From Hyphomicrobiales bacterium (GTDB lineage: Bacteria; Pseudomonadota; Alphaproteobacteria; Rhizobiales; Aestuariivirgaceae): 8,972 nucleotides of DNA. Below the pieces are notes generated by a model, which was not told the DNA's origin, ran no database searches, and worked only from the letters and a program-made list of their open reading frames with translations. This document shows, piece after piece, positions 1-8,757 of the stretch. The first letter of the stretch is position 1; every line of letters begins with the position of its first letter. The DNA is taken from NCBI GenBank assembly GCA_020029455.1, contig JAIBJH010000096.1:1-8972 (forward strand), written 5' to 3'. The translations under genes were made by a program, and so were the position numbers.

Positions 1-2
1 AG

Positions 3-1313
3 GGACCCAAAGCCGAATTCGAGAAGGTGAAGGTCAACAACGCGGTGCGGCGGGTCATCCAGAACGCGCTCGGCGGACTGACCCTGTTCAGCCTTGACAG
101 CGAGGTGCGGCGCAAGGCGGCGCTCTCAGTTTTGAAGTCGGGCGATCCATCTGCATTGCCTGCGCTTGAAAAGGCGATAACAGCAGAGACTGATCCTGCA
201 CTTGCCGAACTCATGAAGCATGCCGCAGCTGCGGCCACCTTGAAGAGCGATCGTCCTGAGGCGGAGAAGCTCGCCGCCATTGACCTTCTCAAATCCAGAA
301 CAGACCGCGAAACATCTGCGCTCCTCACGGGGTTTGCAGCAACTACGGAAGGCAATCTCAAGGCTGCGGCTCAGGCGGCGGCAGAGTCCATTGAAGGCGC
401 GCAGGCGCGCTGGGCGGCCGTCCAAAACATTTGGTACGGAGTTTCACTGGGTTCCGTGCTGTTGTTGGCGGCCATCGGCCTTGCCATCACTTTCGGCGTC
501 ATGGGTATCATCAACATGGCTCATGGTGAGATGGTGATGCTTGGCGCTTACACAACATACATGGTGCAAGGCGTCATTGCCGCATCGGCGCCGGGTCTCA
601 TGGATTATTCACTGCTGCTGGCCGTTCCGGCGGCATTTTTGGTTTCCGGTGGCGTCGGCGTTGCCATGGAACGCGGCATCATCCGTTTTCTCTATGGGCG
701 GCCGCTGGAAACGCTTCTGGCGACCTGGGGAATCTCGCTCATCCTGCAGCAGGCGGTGCGCTCGATCTTCGGGCCAACCAACAAGGAAGTGTCTCAGCCG
801 GACTGGATGGCGGGATCCATCGATCTTGCTGGCGGGTTGTCGCTCACCATGAACCGCGTCGTTATCCTGATCTTCGCGCTTGCGGTGTTCTTCGGCCTGA
901 TGCTGCTCATCAAGAAAACCGCGATTGGCCTTCAAATGCGCGCGGTGACTCAGAACCGCAGCATGGCCAATGCCATGGGCATCCGCTCCGGCTGGGTCGA
1001 CGCACTGACCTTCGGCATCGGCTCAGGCATTGCAGGGCTTGCCGGGGTGGCACTGACGCAGATCGACAATGTCAGCCCCAATCTGGGTCAGGGTTACATC
1101 ATCGACTCTTTCCTTGTTGTCGTGTTTGGCGGCGTGGGCAATCTCTGGGGTACGCTAGCCGGCGCCTTGATGCTGGGCGTTGGCAACAAGTTCCTGGAAC
1201 CCTTTGCCGGGGCCGTGCTGGGCAAGATCCTTATTCTTGTGGCGGTGATCCTGTTCATCCAGAAGCGCCCGCGTGGCCTGTTCGCGCTCAAGGGGCGCTG
1301 GGTGGAGTCATGA
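3..1313 (+). CDS. urtB: Urea ABC transporter permease UrtB (5' partial)
   Basis: One of two membrane permeases of the UrtABCDE urea importer in the inner membrane. The frame is open from the first complete codon at base 3, so the true start lies upstream. The GTG at 27 is probably internal, because UrtB proteins usually have roughly 520 or more residues including a signal peptide and an N-terminal soluble region. Counting from that GTG, residues 1-130 are an alanine-rich, helical, HEAT-like soluble segment. From about residue 135 to 412 come several hydrophobic spans of the LivH-type (BPD_transp_2) permease fold. The conserved NMAHGEMVMLGAY motif is at 163-175, and the cytoplasmic coupling region (RAVTQNRSMANAMGIRSG) is at about 305-322. 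The stop overlaps the urtC start in ATGA, which suggests translational coupling. Identification is by motif wording and by the neighbouring urtCDE genes. The 5' truncation comes from the window edge, not from mutation. Confidence 0.95.
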   Translation, partial: GPKAEFEKVKVNNAVRRVIQNALGGLTLFSLDSEVRRKAALSVLKSGDPSALPALEKAITAETDPALAELMKHAAAAATLKSDRPEAEKLAAIDLLKSRTDRETSALLTGFAATTEGNLKAAAQAAAESIEGAQARWAAVQNIWYGVSLGSVLLLAAIGLAITFGVMGIINMAHGEMVMLGAYTTYMVQGVIAASAPGLMDYSLLLAVPAAFLVSGGVGVAMERGIIRFLYGRPLETLLATWGISLILQQAVRSIFGPTNKEVSQPDWMAGSIDLAGGLSLTMNRVVILIFALAVFFGLMLLIKKTAIGLQMRAVTQNRSMANAMGIRSGWVDALTFGIGSGIAGLAGVALTQIDNVSPNLGQGYIIDSFLVVVFGGVGNLWGTLAGALMLGVGNKFLEPFAGAVLGKILILVAVILFIQKRPRGLFALKGRWVES

Positions 1314-2443
1314 CGGGGCCTCAGCCAACACCGATACTCGGCCGAGGCAGCCTGCTGTTCCTTGGCATTGTGCTGGCAACAGGCATTCTGGTGCCTTCCT
1401 TCAATCTGTTTTTGCCCGTGGGATCGGCTTTGCATGTGCCGGACTATCTGGTGACGCTCGTTGGCAAATATCTGTGCTATGCGTTGCTCGCGCTCTCGGT
1501 CGATCTTGTCTGGGGCTTTTGCGGAATCTTGAGTTTGGGCCACGGTGCATTCTTCGCACTCGGCGGCTATGCCATGGGCATGTATCTGATGCGCCAGATC
1601 GGCACGCGCAGCGTTTATGGAAATCCCGACCTTCCCGACTTCATGGTATTCCTGAACTGGAAGGAATTGCCATGGTATTGGCACGGCTTTGAGTATTTCC
1701 CCTTTGCAGCGCTGATGGTGCTTCTGGCTCCTGGGCTGCTTGCCTTCGTGTTCGGCTGGTTTGCCTTTCGCTCGCGGGTGACAGGCGTTTATCTGTCGAT
1801 CATCACCCAGGCCATGACCTTCGCGCTGCTGCTGGCCTTCTTCCGCAATGACATGGGCTTTGGCGGCAACAATGGCCTGACGGACTTCAAGGACATTCTG
1901 GGCTATCCGGTGCAGGCGCCAACGACACGCGGTGTGCTGTTTTTTCTTTCTGCGTTGGCGCTGGCGTTGTGCTTCGTTACAGCGCGGAAGATCGTTTCGT
2001 CCAAACTCGGACGCATCCTCGTTTCCATCCGTGACGCAGAGTCCCGTACGCGATTCCTCGGTTATCGAGTCGAGCACTTCAAGCTTTTCGTCTTCACGGT
2101 CTCCGCCATGATGGCTGGGATCGCCGGTGCGCTTTATGTGCCGCAGGTTGGTATCATCAATCCCTCGGAATTCTCGCCGGAGAACTCCATCGAGACCGTG
2201 ATCTGGACCGCTTTTGGCGGGCGGGGCACGCTGTGGGGGGCTGCGCTGGGGGCTGTCGTCATCAACGCTTCCAAGAGTTGGCTGACAGGCGTCATGCCGG
2301 ATGCCTGGCTATTCATGTTGGGTGGCCTTTTTATCGTCGTTACGCTGTTCATGCCGAAAGGGCTTGCGGGTGTTCTATCCGGCTGGCGCTGGCAGGCAGG
2401 CGCTAAAACACCAACCGAAACTGTGCCGCAGGCTGCTGAATGA
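1310..2443 (+). CDS. urtC: Urea ABC transporter permease UrtC
   Basis: The second permease of the urea importer, LivM-type, 377 residues, a usual length for the family. Hydrophobic spans run from about residue 14 to 350. Family-typical stretches include LVWGFCGILSLGHGAFFALGG (66-86), the UrtC-like loop YGNPDLPDFMVFLNWKELPW (103-122), FFRNDMGFGGNNGLTDF (177-193) and the cytoplasmic coupling segment RDAESRTRFLGYRVE (241-255). The long loop with the NWKELPW wording separates UrtC from general branched-chain amino acid permeases. The ATG at 1310 overlaps the urtB stop by four bases (ATGA), and the stop overlaps urtD in the same way. UrtC should pair with UrtB to form the membrane channel and contact UrtD/UrtE. 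The C-terminal tail after residue 360 is polar and variable. Confidence 0.96.
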   Translation: MTGPQPTPILGRGSLLFLGIVLATGILVPSFNLFLPVGSALHVPDYLVTLVGKYLCYALLALSVDLVWGFCGILSLGHGAFFALGGYAMGMYLMRQIGTRSVYGNPDLPDFMVFLNWKELPWYWHGFEYFPFAALMVLLAPGLLAFVFGWFAFRSRVTGVYLSIITQAMTFALLLAFFRNDMGFGGNNGLTDFKDILGYPVQAPTTRGVLFFLSALALALCFVTARKIVSSKLGRILVSIRDAESRTRFLGYRVEHFKLFVFTVSAMMAGIAGALYVPQVGIINPSEFSPENSIETVIWTAFGGRGTLWGAALGAVVINASKSWLTGVMPDAWLFMLGGLFIVVTLFMPKGLAGVLSGWRWQAGAKTPTETVPQAAE

Positions 2444-3201
2444 CCGCGCAACCGAAACATGATCTCGCCGAAACCCTGCTCTTCCTGGAAGGGGTGAGCG
2501 TGTCGTTCGACGGTTTCAAGGCGCTGAACCAGCTTGACCTTGCCGTGGGGCGGGGCGAGATGCGCGCCATCATCGGCCCCAATGGCGCGGGCAAGACCAC
2601 GATGATGGATGTGATCACCGGCAAGACACGGCCGGACGAAGGTCGAGTGCTCTTCAACAACATTGATCTCACGCGGCTTGACGAGGCGGCGATTGCCAAT
2701 CTCGGCATTGGGCGGAAATTTCAGAAACCCACGGTGTTCGAGAACCACACGGTCTGGGACAATCTGGAATTGGCGCTGAAGGCGGACCGCTCGCCCTGGG
2801 CGTCGCTTCGGTGGGAGCTCAAGAGTGAGAGCCGGGACCGCATTATTGATACGCTGGAACGCATCAATTTGAAACCTGCCTTTGCGACGCTGGCGGGAAG
2901 TCTTTCGCATGGCCAGAAGCAATGGTTGGAGATCGGCATGCTGCTGATGCAAGAACCGGAACTTTTGCTGGTGGATGAGCCGGCAGCGGGCATGACCGAT
3001 GCCGAAACCGAGAAGACTGCCACCATGCTGCGCGACATTGCCAAGACGCGGTCTGTTGTCGTTGTGGAGCATGACATGACGTTCATCCGCGCTCTCAATG
3101 TGCGTGTGACCGTACTGCATGAAGGCTCTGTGCTGGCGGAGGGGAGCCTCGATACGGTGCAGAACAACCAGCGCGTCATTGACGTTTATCTGGGGCGCTA
3201 G
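2440..3201 (+). CDS. urtD: Urea ABC transporter ATP-binding protein UrtD
   Basis: Cytoplasmic ATPase of the urea importer, LivG-like, 253 residues, close to the usual ~250. The ABC motifs are complete: Walker A GPNGAGKT (46-53), Q-loop glutamine in FQKP (about 95), signature LSHGQ (155-159), Walker B LLLVDE with catalytic Glu180, and H-loop His211 in VVEHDM. The signature has His where LSGGQ has Gly; this LSHGQ form is what I expect for UrtD. The GRKFQKPTVFENHTVWDNLELAL wording also fits UrtD rather than LivG. It starts in an ATGA overlap with urtC. It probably forms a heterodimer with UrtE to power transport through UrtB/UrtC. Confidence 0.96.
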   Translation: MTAQPKHDLAETLLFLEGVSVSFDGFKALNQLDLAVGRGEMRAIIGPNGAGKTTMMDVITGKTRPDEGRVLFNNIDLTRLDEAAIANLGIGRKFQKPTVFENHTVWDNLELALKADRSPWASLRWELKSESRDRIIDTLERINLKPAFATLAGSLSHGQKQWLEIGMLLMQEPELLLVDEPAAGMTDAETEKTATMLRDIAKTRSVVVVEHDMTFIRALNVRVTVLHEGSVLAEGSLDTVQNNQRVIDVYLGR

Positions 3202-3204
3202 AAT

Positions 3205-3900
3205 ATGCTTTCAGCTGCCAATATCGATCTGTTCTACGGCGCAAGCCAGGCGCTTCACGGCGTGACGCTGGAGGCAGGACTCGGAAAGGTCTCATGCGTG
3301 CTGGGTCGCAATGGGGTGGGCAAGACGAGCCTGATCCGCGCCATCGCCGGGCAAACTTCGCTGCGTGGCGGAAAGCTCGGTTTTGATGGGCGCGACATCA
3401 CGCAACTCTCCGCAGCGGAGCGGGCGCGCCTTGGCATTGCGCTGGTGCCACAGGGGCGGGAAATATTCGCAACGCTGACGGTGGAAGAAAACCTCAAGAC
3501 CGGATTTGCCGTGCTGCCCCGGCGGGAGCGCACGATACCCGATGAGATTTTTGACCTCTTTCCCGTGCTGCGGTCGATGCTCTACCGCCGTGGCGGCGAT
3601 CTCTCGGGTGGGCAGCAGCAGCAGCTTGCTATCGCCCGGGCGCTGGTGATGCAGCCAAAGCTTCTGCTGCTCGATGAGCCGACAGAAGGCATCCAGCCTT
3701 CCATCATCAAGGACATTGAGAGAGTGATCGGCCTGTTGCGGGAACGGGGCAATATGGCCATTGTTCTGGTCGAGCAGTATTTCGATTTTGCCAGGAGGCT
3801 GGCCGACAATTTCATTGTACTGGACAGGGGCAGGGTAGTTCTCGCTGGAGATCGCATGATGCTGGAAACCGCAGATGTGCGAGCGCATCTCACTGTTTGA
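3205..3900 (+). CDS. urtE: Urea ABC transporter ATP-binding protein UrtE
   Basis: Second cytoplasmic ATPase of the urea importer, LivF-like, 231 residues, the usual family length. Motifs: Walker A GRNGVGKT (34-41), Q-loop Gln83 (VPQGREIF), signature LSGGQ (133-137), Walker B LLLLDE with Glu158 followed by PTEGIQPSI. The H-loop position holds glutamine (Gln191, in VLVEQYFDFA) rather than histidine. This is normal for the LivF/UrtE branch and does not indicate a dead enzyme. VEQYFDFARRLADNF is a good UrtE marker. The ATG at 3205 lies three bases after the urtD stop, with a GGGG run at 3192-3195 as a modest ribosome binding site. A 30-base gap separates it from ureD. Confidence 0.96.
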   Translation: MLSAANIDLFYGASQALHGVTLEAGLGKVSCVLGRNGVGKTSLIRAIAGQTSLRGGKLGFDGRDITQLSAAERARLGIALVPQGREIFATLTVEENLKTGFAVLPRRERTIPDEIFDLFPVLRSMLYRRGGDLSGGQQQQLAIARALVMQPKLLLLDEPTEGIQPSIIKDIERVIGLLRERGNMAIVLVEQYFDFARRLADNFIVLDRGRVVLAGDRMMLETADVRAHLTV

Positions 3901-3930
3901 CATAGGGCTATTGGCCTCTAGTCTGTTTCC

Positions 3931-4716
3931 ATGACCGCAGTTGCAAGGCTTCTCGAACAACGCAGCGTTGGCCATGTGCGGCTGCGCGTGGAGCGCGATG
4001 GCGTTGCCGTGATGCGCGAGGCGGGCTCGGCCAAGTGCCGCGTGCCGCGCGGTTCGAGCGAGGCCATTCTCATCAACACGTCCGGCGGATTGGCGGGTGG
4101 CGATCTCTCTCAGGTGGAGGCGGAAGCCGGAGAGGGTGCGATGCTAGCATTGACGACGCAAGCGGCCGAGCGCGTCTATCGGACATTGGGACCCGCTGCG
4201 GAGGTTCTCGTCAATCTGCGTGCCGAACGGAACGCGCGCCTGTTCTGGATGCCGCAGGAGACAATATTCTTTGACAATGCGGCGCTTGACCGGAAGCTTA
4301 ACGTGGAACTTGAAGAGGGGGCAACGTTTCTGGCGGTCGAGCCCATGGTGTTTGGCCGCCGCGAGATGGGCGAGAAAGTCGCGCGTATTTCAGTGAAGGA
4401 TCGCTGGGAGGTCAGACGCTCCAGCAAGCTCATTCACGCCGAGGCTTTCCATATGGCGCCTGCGATGGCTGAGAGCCTTGCTAGTCTTGCTGACAACTCG
4501 GCGGCTGCGACAGTCGTCTTCATTGCCGATGAGGCGGAGCGCCTGCTGGACGCCATAAGGCACGTGCTTGGTCCGCAGGACGGTGCTTCGGCGTGGAATG
4601 GCAAGCTGGTTGCAAGGCTGTTGGCAAAGGATGGTTTTGCTTTGCGCAAAGTGCTGATTCCAGTGCTTTCACTTTGTGTGGGTCGATGGGGGTTGCCTAA
4701 ATGTTGGACGTTTTGA
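3931..4716 (+). CDS. ureD: Urease accessory protein UreD
   Basis: UreD (UreH in some species) binds the UreABC apo-urease and, with UreF and UreG, forms the activation complex through which nickel reaches the active site. The protein has 261 residues, slightly short but complete for the family. Conserved stretches: NTSGGLAGGD (49-58), TQAAERVYR (76-84), WMPQETIFFDNA (106-117), GRREMGE (142-148), AWNGKLVARLL (221-231) and the typical end ALRKVLIPVLS...LPKCW (237-259). The LPKCWTF ending shows that the frame stays intact to the normal terminus, although it usually reads LPKVW or LPRVW. The ATG at 3931 is chosen because the conserved family region begins shortly after it. No strong Shine-Dalgarno sequence precedes it, so translation may depend on coupling or on a weak site in the 30-base gap. 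Confidence 0.94.
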   Translation: MTAVARLLEQRSVGHVRLRVERDGVAVMREAGSAKCRVPRGSSEAILINTSGGLAGGDLSQVEAEAGEGAMLALTTQAAERVYRTLGPAAEVLVNLRAERNARLFWMPQETIFFDNAALDRKLNVELEEGATFLAVEPMVFGRREMGEKVARISVKDRWEVRRSSKLIHAEAFHMAPAMAESLASLADNSAAATVVFIADEAERLLDAIRHVLGPQDGASAWNGKLVARLLAKDGFALRKVLIPVLSLCVGRWGLPKCWTF

Positions 4717-4719
4717 GGA
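4715..4719 (+). promoter_or_regulatory. Ribosome binding site of ureA
   Basis: GAGGA lies six bases before the ureA ATG at 4726 and overlaps the ureD stop codon (TGA at 4714-4716). It is among the better Shine-Dalgarno matches in the cluster, which fits strong translation of the structural subunits relative to the accessory gene ureD just before it. This is an inference from sequence alone. Confidence 0.65.
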
Positions 4720-4725
4720 AAATTC

Positions 4726-5028
4726 ATGCAATTGACGCCCCGTGAGAAAGACAAGCTGCTGGTGGCAATGGCAGCGCTGGTGGCCCGGTCGCGCAAGGAG
4801 CGCGGCGTCAAGCTCAATCATCCGGAAGCCATCGCCCTTATCACCGAGTATGTGGTGGAAGGCGCGCGCGATGGGCGGAGCGTTGCCGATCTCATGGAGG
4901 CAGCAGCCCATGTAGTGAAGAAGGCCGATTGCATGGCGGGGGTGCCTGAGATGATCCACGACGTGCAGGTTGAGGCCACCTTTCCCGACGGCACAAAGCT
5001 TGTGACCGTTCATCATCCCATCCGTTGA
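4726..5028 (+). CDS. ureA: Urease subunit gamma UreA
   Basis: Smallest structural urease subunit, 100 residues, exactly the usual bacterial length. It is non-catalytic and packs with UreB and UreC into the (alpha beta gamma)3 enzyme in the cytoplasm. Conserved wording runs through almost the whole protein: LTPREKDKLLVAMAALVARSR near the N-terminus, GVKLNHPEAIALITEYVVEGARDGRSVADLM (about 27-57), EMIHDVQVEATFPDGTKLVTVHHPIR at the C-terminus. It is a separate gene, not fused to ureB as in some Helicobacter-type ureases. It follows the ureD stop by nine bases and has a good ribosome binding site (GAGGA). ureB begins seven bases after its stop. Confidence 0.98.
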   Translation: MQLTPREKDKLLVAMAALVARSRKERGVKLNHPEAIALITEYVVEGARDGRSVADLMEAAAHVVKKADCMAGVPEMIHDVQVEATFPDGTKLVTVHHPIR

Positions 5029-5030
5029 GG
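5027..5030 (+). promoter_or_regulatory. Ribosome binding site of ureB
   Basis: GAGG overlaps the ureA stop codon (TGA at 5026-5028) and sits five bases before the ureB ATG at 5036. Spacing and match are reasonable. It supports this ATG as the ureB start and termination-linked reinitiation between the two structural genes. Confidence 0.55.
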
Positions 5031-5035
5031 CCCAT

Positions 5036-5340
5036 ATGATCCCCGGAGAAATCATCACGCCAGCAGGCGATATCGAACTCAACAAGGGCGCCAAGACGGT
5101 GACGATTGAAGTTGCCAACACAGGCGACAGGCCGGTGCAGGTTGGCTCGCACTATCACTTCTTTGAAACGAATGAGGCGCTGCGCTTTGACCGCGCCAAG
5201 GCGCGGGGCATGCGGCTCGATATTGCGGCGGGAACAGCTGTGCGCTTCGAGCCGGGCCAACGACGCGAAGTGACGCTGGTGCCGCTAGGTGGAGCGCGGA
5301 AGGTCTTCGGTTTCCAGCAGAAGATCATGGGAGCTCTGTG

Positions 5341-5341
<1 letters not shown>
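5036..5341 (+). CDS. ureB: Urease subunit beta UreB
   Basis: Structural, non-catalytic beta subunit of urease, 101 residues, the normal length. Family wording: MIPGEIITPAGDIELNKG at the N-terminus, VANTGDRPVQVGSHYHFFETNEALRFDR (26-53), GMRLDIAAGTAVRFEPGQRREVTLVPLGG (58-86) and a VFGFQQKIMGAL ending. It sits against UreC in the trimeric assembly and is thought to help UreD/UreF dock during activation. The stop codon shares its last base with the ureC ATG (TGATG), a tight coupling arrangement that should help keep beta and alpha subunits equimolar. Confidence 0.98.
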
Positions 5342-7044
<1,703 letters not shown>

Positions 7045-7046
7045 CG

Positions 7047-7484
7047 ATGCTGCGCGCCACATCATTCGCCCGCGCGGGGTTTGTGATGGAACCGCCCTGG
7101 GACACGGTGCATCTCGAGGCACAGGAGCGGCATGTGCGCCGGAAGCTGATCACTTTGGCGAACGGGGCAGAGGTGCTCGTTGACTTCGAGAAGCCTGTGC
7201 AATTGAGGGACGGTGATTGCCTGGTGCTCGAGGATGGACGGTTGCTGCGTATTGCGGCGCTGCCGGAGGACCTGTTGGAGGTGAGGGGGCAGGATGCAAC
7301 GCATCTGGCGCGGCTTGCCTGGCATATTGGCAACCGTCATCTTGAAGCGCAGATCGAGGCTGAGCGAATTCTGATCCGGTCCGATCATGTGATCGCTGCG
7401 ATGCTGGAAGGCCAAGGCGCAAAGGTCACTCCCGTGCGCGAGACATTTTCGCCGGAAAGCGGGGCTTATTCTCATGCGCACTGA
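7047..7484 (+). CDS. ureE: Urease accessory protein UreE (nickel chaperone)
   Basis: Metallochaperone that binds nickel and passes it to UreG for urease activation. The ATG at 7047, two bases after the ureC stop, gives 145 residues starting MLRATSFARAG, which fits Rhizobiales UreE. A TTG at 6993 lies inside ureC and would add 18 unrelated residues, so it is rejected. The N-terminal half is the peptide-binding-like domain (RDGDCLVLEDGRLLRIAALPEDLLEV, about 54-79). The C-terminal half is the metal-binding domain with DATHLARLAWHIGNRHLEAQI (83-103) and His114 in SDHVIAAML, the position of the conserved nickel-binding histidine at the dimer interface. The C-terminus ends GAYSHAH with only two histidines (143, 145), so it lacks the long His-rich tail of Klebsiella UreE. 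It overlaps ureF by 11 bases. No clear Shine-Dalgarno sequence is visible. Confidence 0.94.
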   Translation: MLRATSFARAGFVMEPPWDTVHLEAQERHVRRKLITLANGAEVLVDFEKPVQLRDGDCLVLEDGRLLRIAALPEDLLEVRGQDATHLARLAWHIGNRHLEAQIEAERILIRSDHVIAAMLEGQGAKVTPVRETFSPESGAYSHAH

Positions 7485-8118
7485 GTCAGCCCAGCTCTTG
7501 TTGCTGCTGAACTGGATGTCGCCGACATTTCCCATCGGCAGCTTTGCCTATAGTCATGGTCTTGAGCAGGCCATTGCCGATGGGCGATTGAGGGATGCGG
7601 AAACAGTTGAAGCATGGATTGCCGATTTACTGCTGCATGGCAGTGGGTGGAATGATGCGGTGGTTTTCGCGCGCTGTTGGGACAGCGATGCAGAAGAATT
7701 GAACGCGCTTGCTTTGGCGCTGGCGGGTTCGCGTGAACGCCATTTGGAGACGACGCAACTGGGCCGCGCCTTTTCCATTGCAGCGACCGTGTGGACTAGG
7801 TCTGATTTGTTGCAGGATGAAATCGCCTATCCTGTTGCAGCGGGTAGCACCTGCAGAAATTCCGGTGTTCCGCAGGAGCAGGCGCTCATTGCATTTGTGC
7901 AGGGCTCTTGCGCAGCGCTGGTATCGGTGGCGGTGCGGCTGGTGCCACTGGGGCAAACGCAGGGACTTGAAGTGCTACGCAATCTTGCGCCTGTCATTCA
8001 GCGCGTGGCGCTTGATGCGGCCGTGGCATCGCTGCAAGATATCGGCGGATGCTGCATCGCGGCTGAAATTGCAGCGATGCGGCATGAGGTGCTTGAACCG
8101 AGGATCTTCCGCACATGA
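7474..8118 (+). CDS. ureF: Urease accessory protein UreF
   Basis: UreF bridges UreD and UreG in the urease activation complex and is thought to control when UreG hydrolyses GTP. It has 214 residues, a little under the common 220-240. Conserved stretches: LNWMSPTFPIGSFAYSHGLE (12-31), DLLLHGSGWNDAVVFA (51-66), SRERHLETTQLGRAF (86-100), AYPVAAG (118-124), VRLVPLGQTQG (154-164) and the end AAMRHEVLEPRIFRT (200-214). It is all alpha-helical in known structures. The ATG at 7474 lies within the last codons of ureE; a later ATG at 7516 would cut into the conserved N-terminus, so the earlier one is preferred. The segment STCRNSGVP (125-133) is unusual for a region normally rich in Ala/Gly, but both sides stay in frame. 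The stop overlaps ureG in ATGA. Confidence 0.94.
   Translation: MRTESAQLLLLLNWMSPTFPIGSFAYSHGLEQAIADGRLRDAETVEAWIADLLLHGSGWNDAVVFARCWDSDAEELNALALALAGSRERHLETTQLGRAFSIAATVWTRSDLLQDEIAYPVAAGSTCRNSGVPQEQALIAFVQGSCAALVSVAVRLVPLGQTQGLEVLRNLAPVIQRVALDAAVASLQDIGGCCIAAEIAAMRHEVLEPRIFRT
8100..8104 (+). promoter_or_regulatory. Ribosome binding site of ureG
   Basis: GAGGA inside the 3' end of ureF, ten bases before the ureG ATG at 8115. The spacing is slightly long but workable. With the ATGA overlap it supports the chosen ureG start. Confidence 0.5.
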
Positions 8119-8744
8119 GCGCGTCTAATTCTCGGGGTCCCCTTCGTGTCGGCATCGGCGGGCCGGTCGGTTCCGGCAAGACGACGCTCACGGAAAAACT
8201 GTGCAAGGCGATGCGCGATAGATATTCTGTCGCGGTCATCACCAACGACATCTACACCAAGGAGGATGCGCTGATCCTCAACCGGCTGCAGGCCCTGCCG
8301 GAGGAGCGCATCATGGGTGTCGAGACGGGCGGATGCCCGCACACTGCAATCCGCGAAGATGCTTCGATTAATCTTGCGGCGATCGACGATATGGTGAAGC
8401 GCTTCCCTGATCTTGATGTGATCTTCATCGAATCGGGCGGCGATAATCTTGCCGCGACGTTCTCGCCCGAACTTGCAGATTTGACGCTCTATGTGATTTC
8501 GGTCTGCCAGGGCGAGAAAATTCCGCGCAAGGGAGGACCTGCCATCACGCGCTCCGATCTTCTCATCATCAACAAGGCCGATCTTGCTCCGCATGTGATG
8601 GCGGATCTTTCGGTGATGGAGAGCGACACGCGGAAAGTGCGTGGCGAGAGGCCTTATGTGTTCACCGATTTGCTGCGTCAAAAGGGTTTGGCGGATGTTG
8701 TGCAGTTCCTGGAGAAGCAAGGCGGGCTGGGCGAATACAATTGA
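8115..8744 (+). CDS. ureG: Urease accessory GTPase UreG
   Basis: SIMIBI-class GTPase that carries nickel and uses GTP hydrolysis to drive its delivery to apo-urease with UreD, UreF and UreE. It has 209 residues, a normal length. Motifs: P-loop GPVGSGKT (16-23), TNDIYTKEDA (43-52), the nickel-binding Cys-Pro-His at 74-76 within ETGGCPHTAIRED, ESGGDNLAATFSPELAD (106-122), the KIPRKGGPAITRSD stretch (135-148) and the guanine-specificity motif NKAD (153-156). There is no His-rich N-terminal extension of the kind seen in some species. The start overlaps the ureF stop (ATGA). It is the last gene of the cluster in this window; what follows is palindromic non-coding sequence. Confidence 0.97.
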   Translation: MSASNSRGPLRVGIGGPVGSGKTTLTEKLCKAMRDRYSVAVITNDIYTKEDALILNRLQALPEERIMGVETGGCPHTAIREDASINLAAIDDMVKRFPDLDVIFIESGGDNLAATFSPELADLTLYVISVCQGEKIPRKGGPAITRSDLLIINKADLAPHVMADLSVMESDTRKVRGERPYVFTDLLRQKGLADVVQFLEKQGGLGEYN

Positions 8745-8757
8745 TCCGATCTCAATC

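Noticed and set aside
27..29. GTG at 27 as the true urtB start.
   Set aside because: The frame is open to the window edge, the residues just upstream continue a plausible UrtB N-terminal region, and UrtB is usually much longer.
1094..2077. A 327-residue open frame on the minus strand across urtB/urtC.
   Set aside because: It is antisense to two well-recognised permease genes. The translation is rich in Arg, Gln and His with no recognisable domain, as expected of the shadow of a GC-rich gene.
2134..3120. A 328-residue open frame on the minus strand across urtC/urtD.
   Set aside because: It is fully antisense to conserved ABC transporter genes, low in complexity and Arg/His/Pro-rich, with no family resemblance.
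3775..3777. Glutamine instead of histidine in the UrtE H-loop as a sign of an inactive ATPase.
   Set aside because: Glutamine here (VEQ) is usual for the LivF/UrtE branch, and all other ATPase motifs are intact.
3292..3975. A 227-residue open frame on the minus strand across urtE and the start of ureD.
   Set aside because: It is antisense to the conserved UrtE ATPase, with no recognisable motif.
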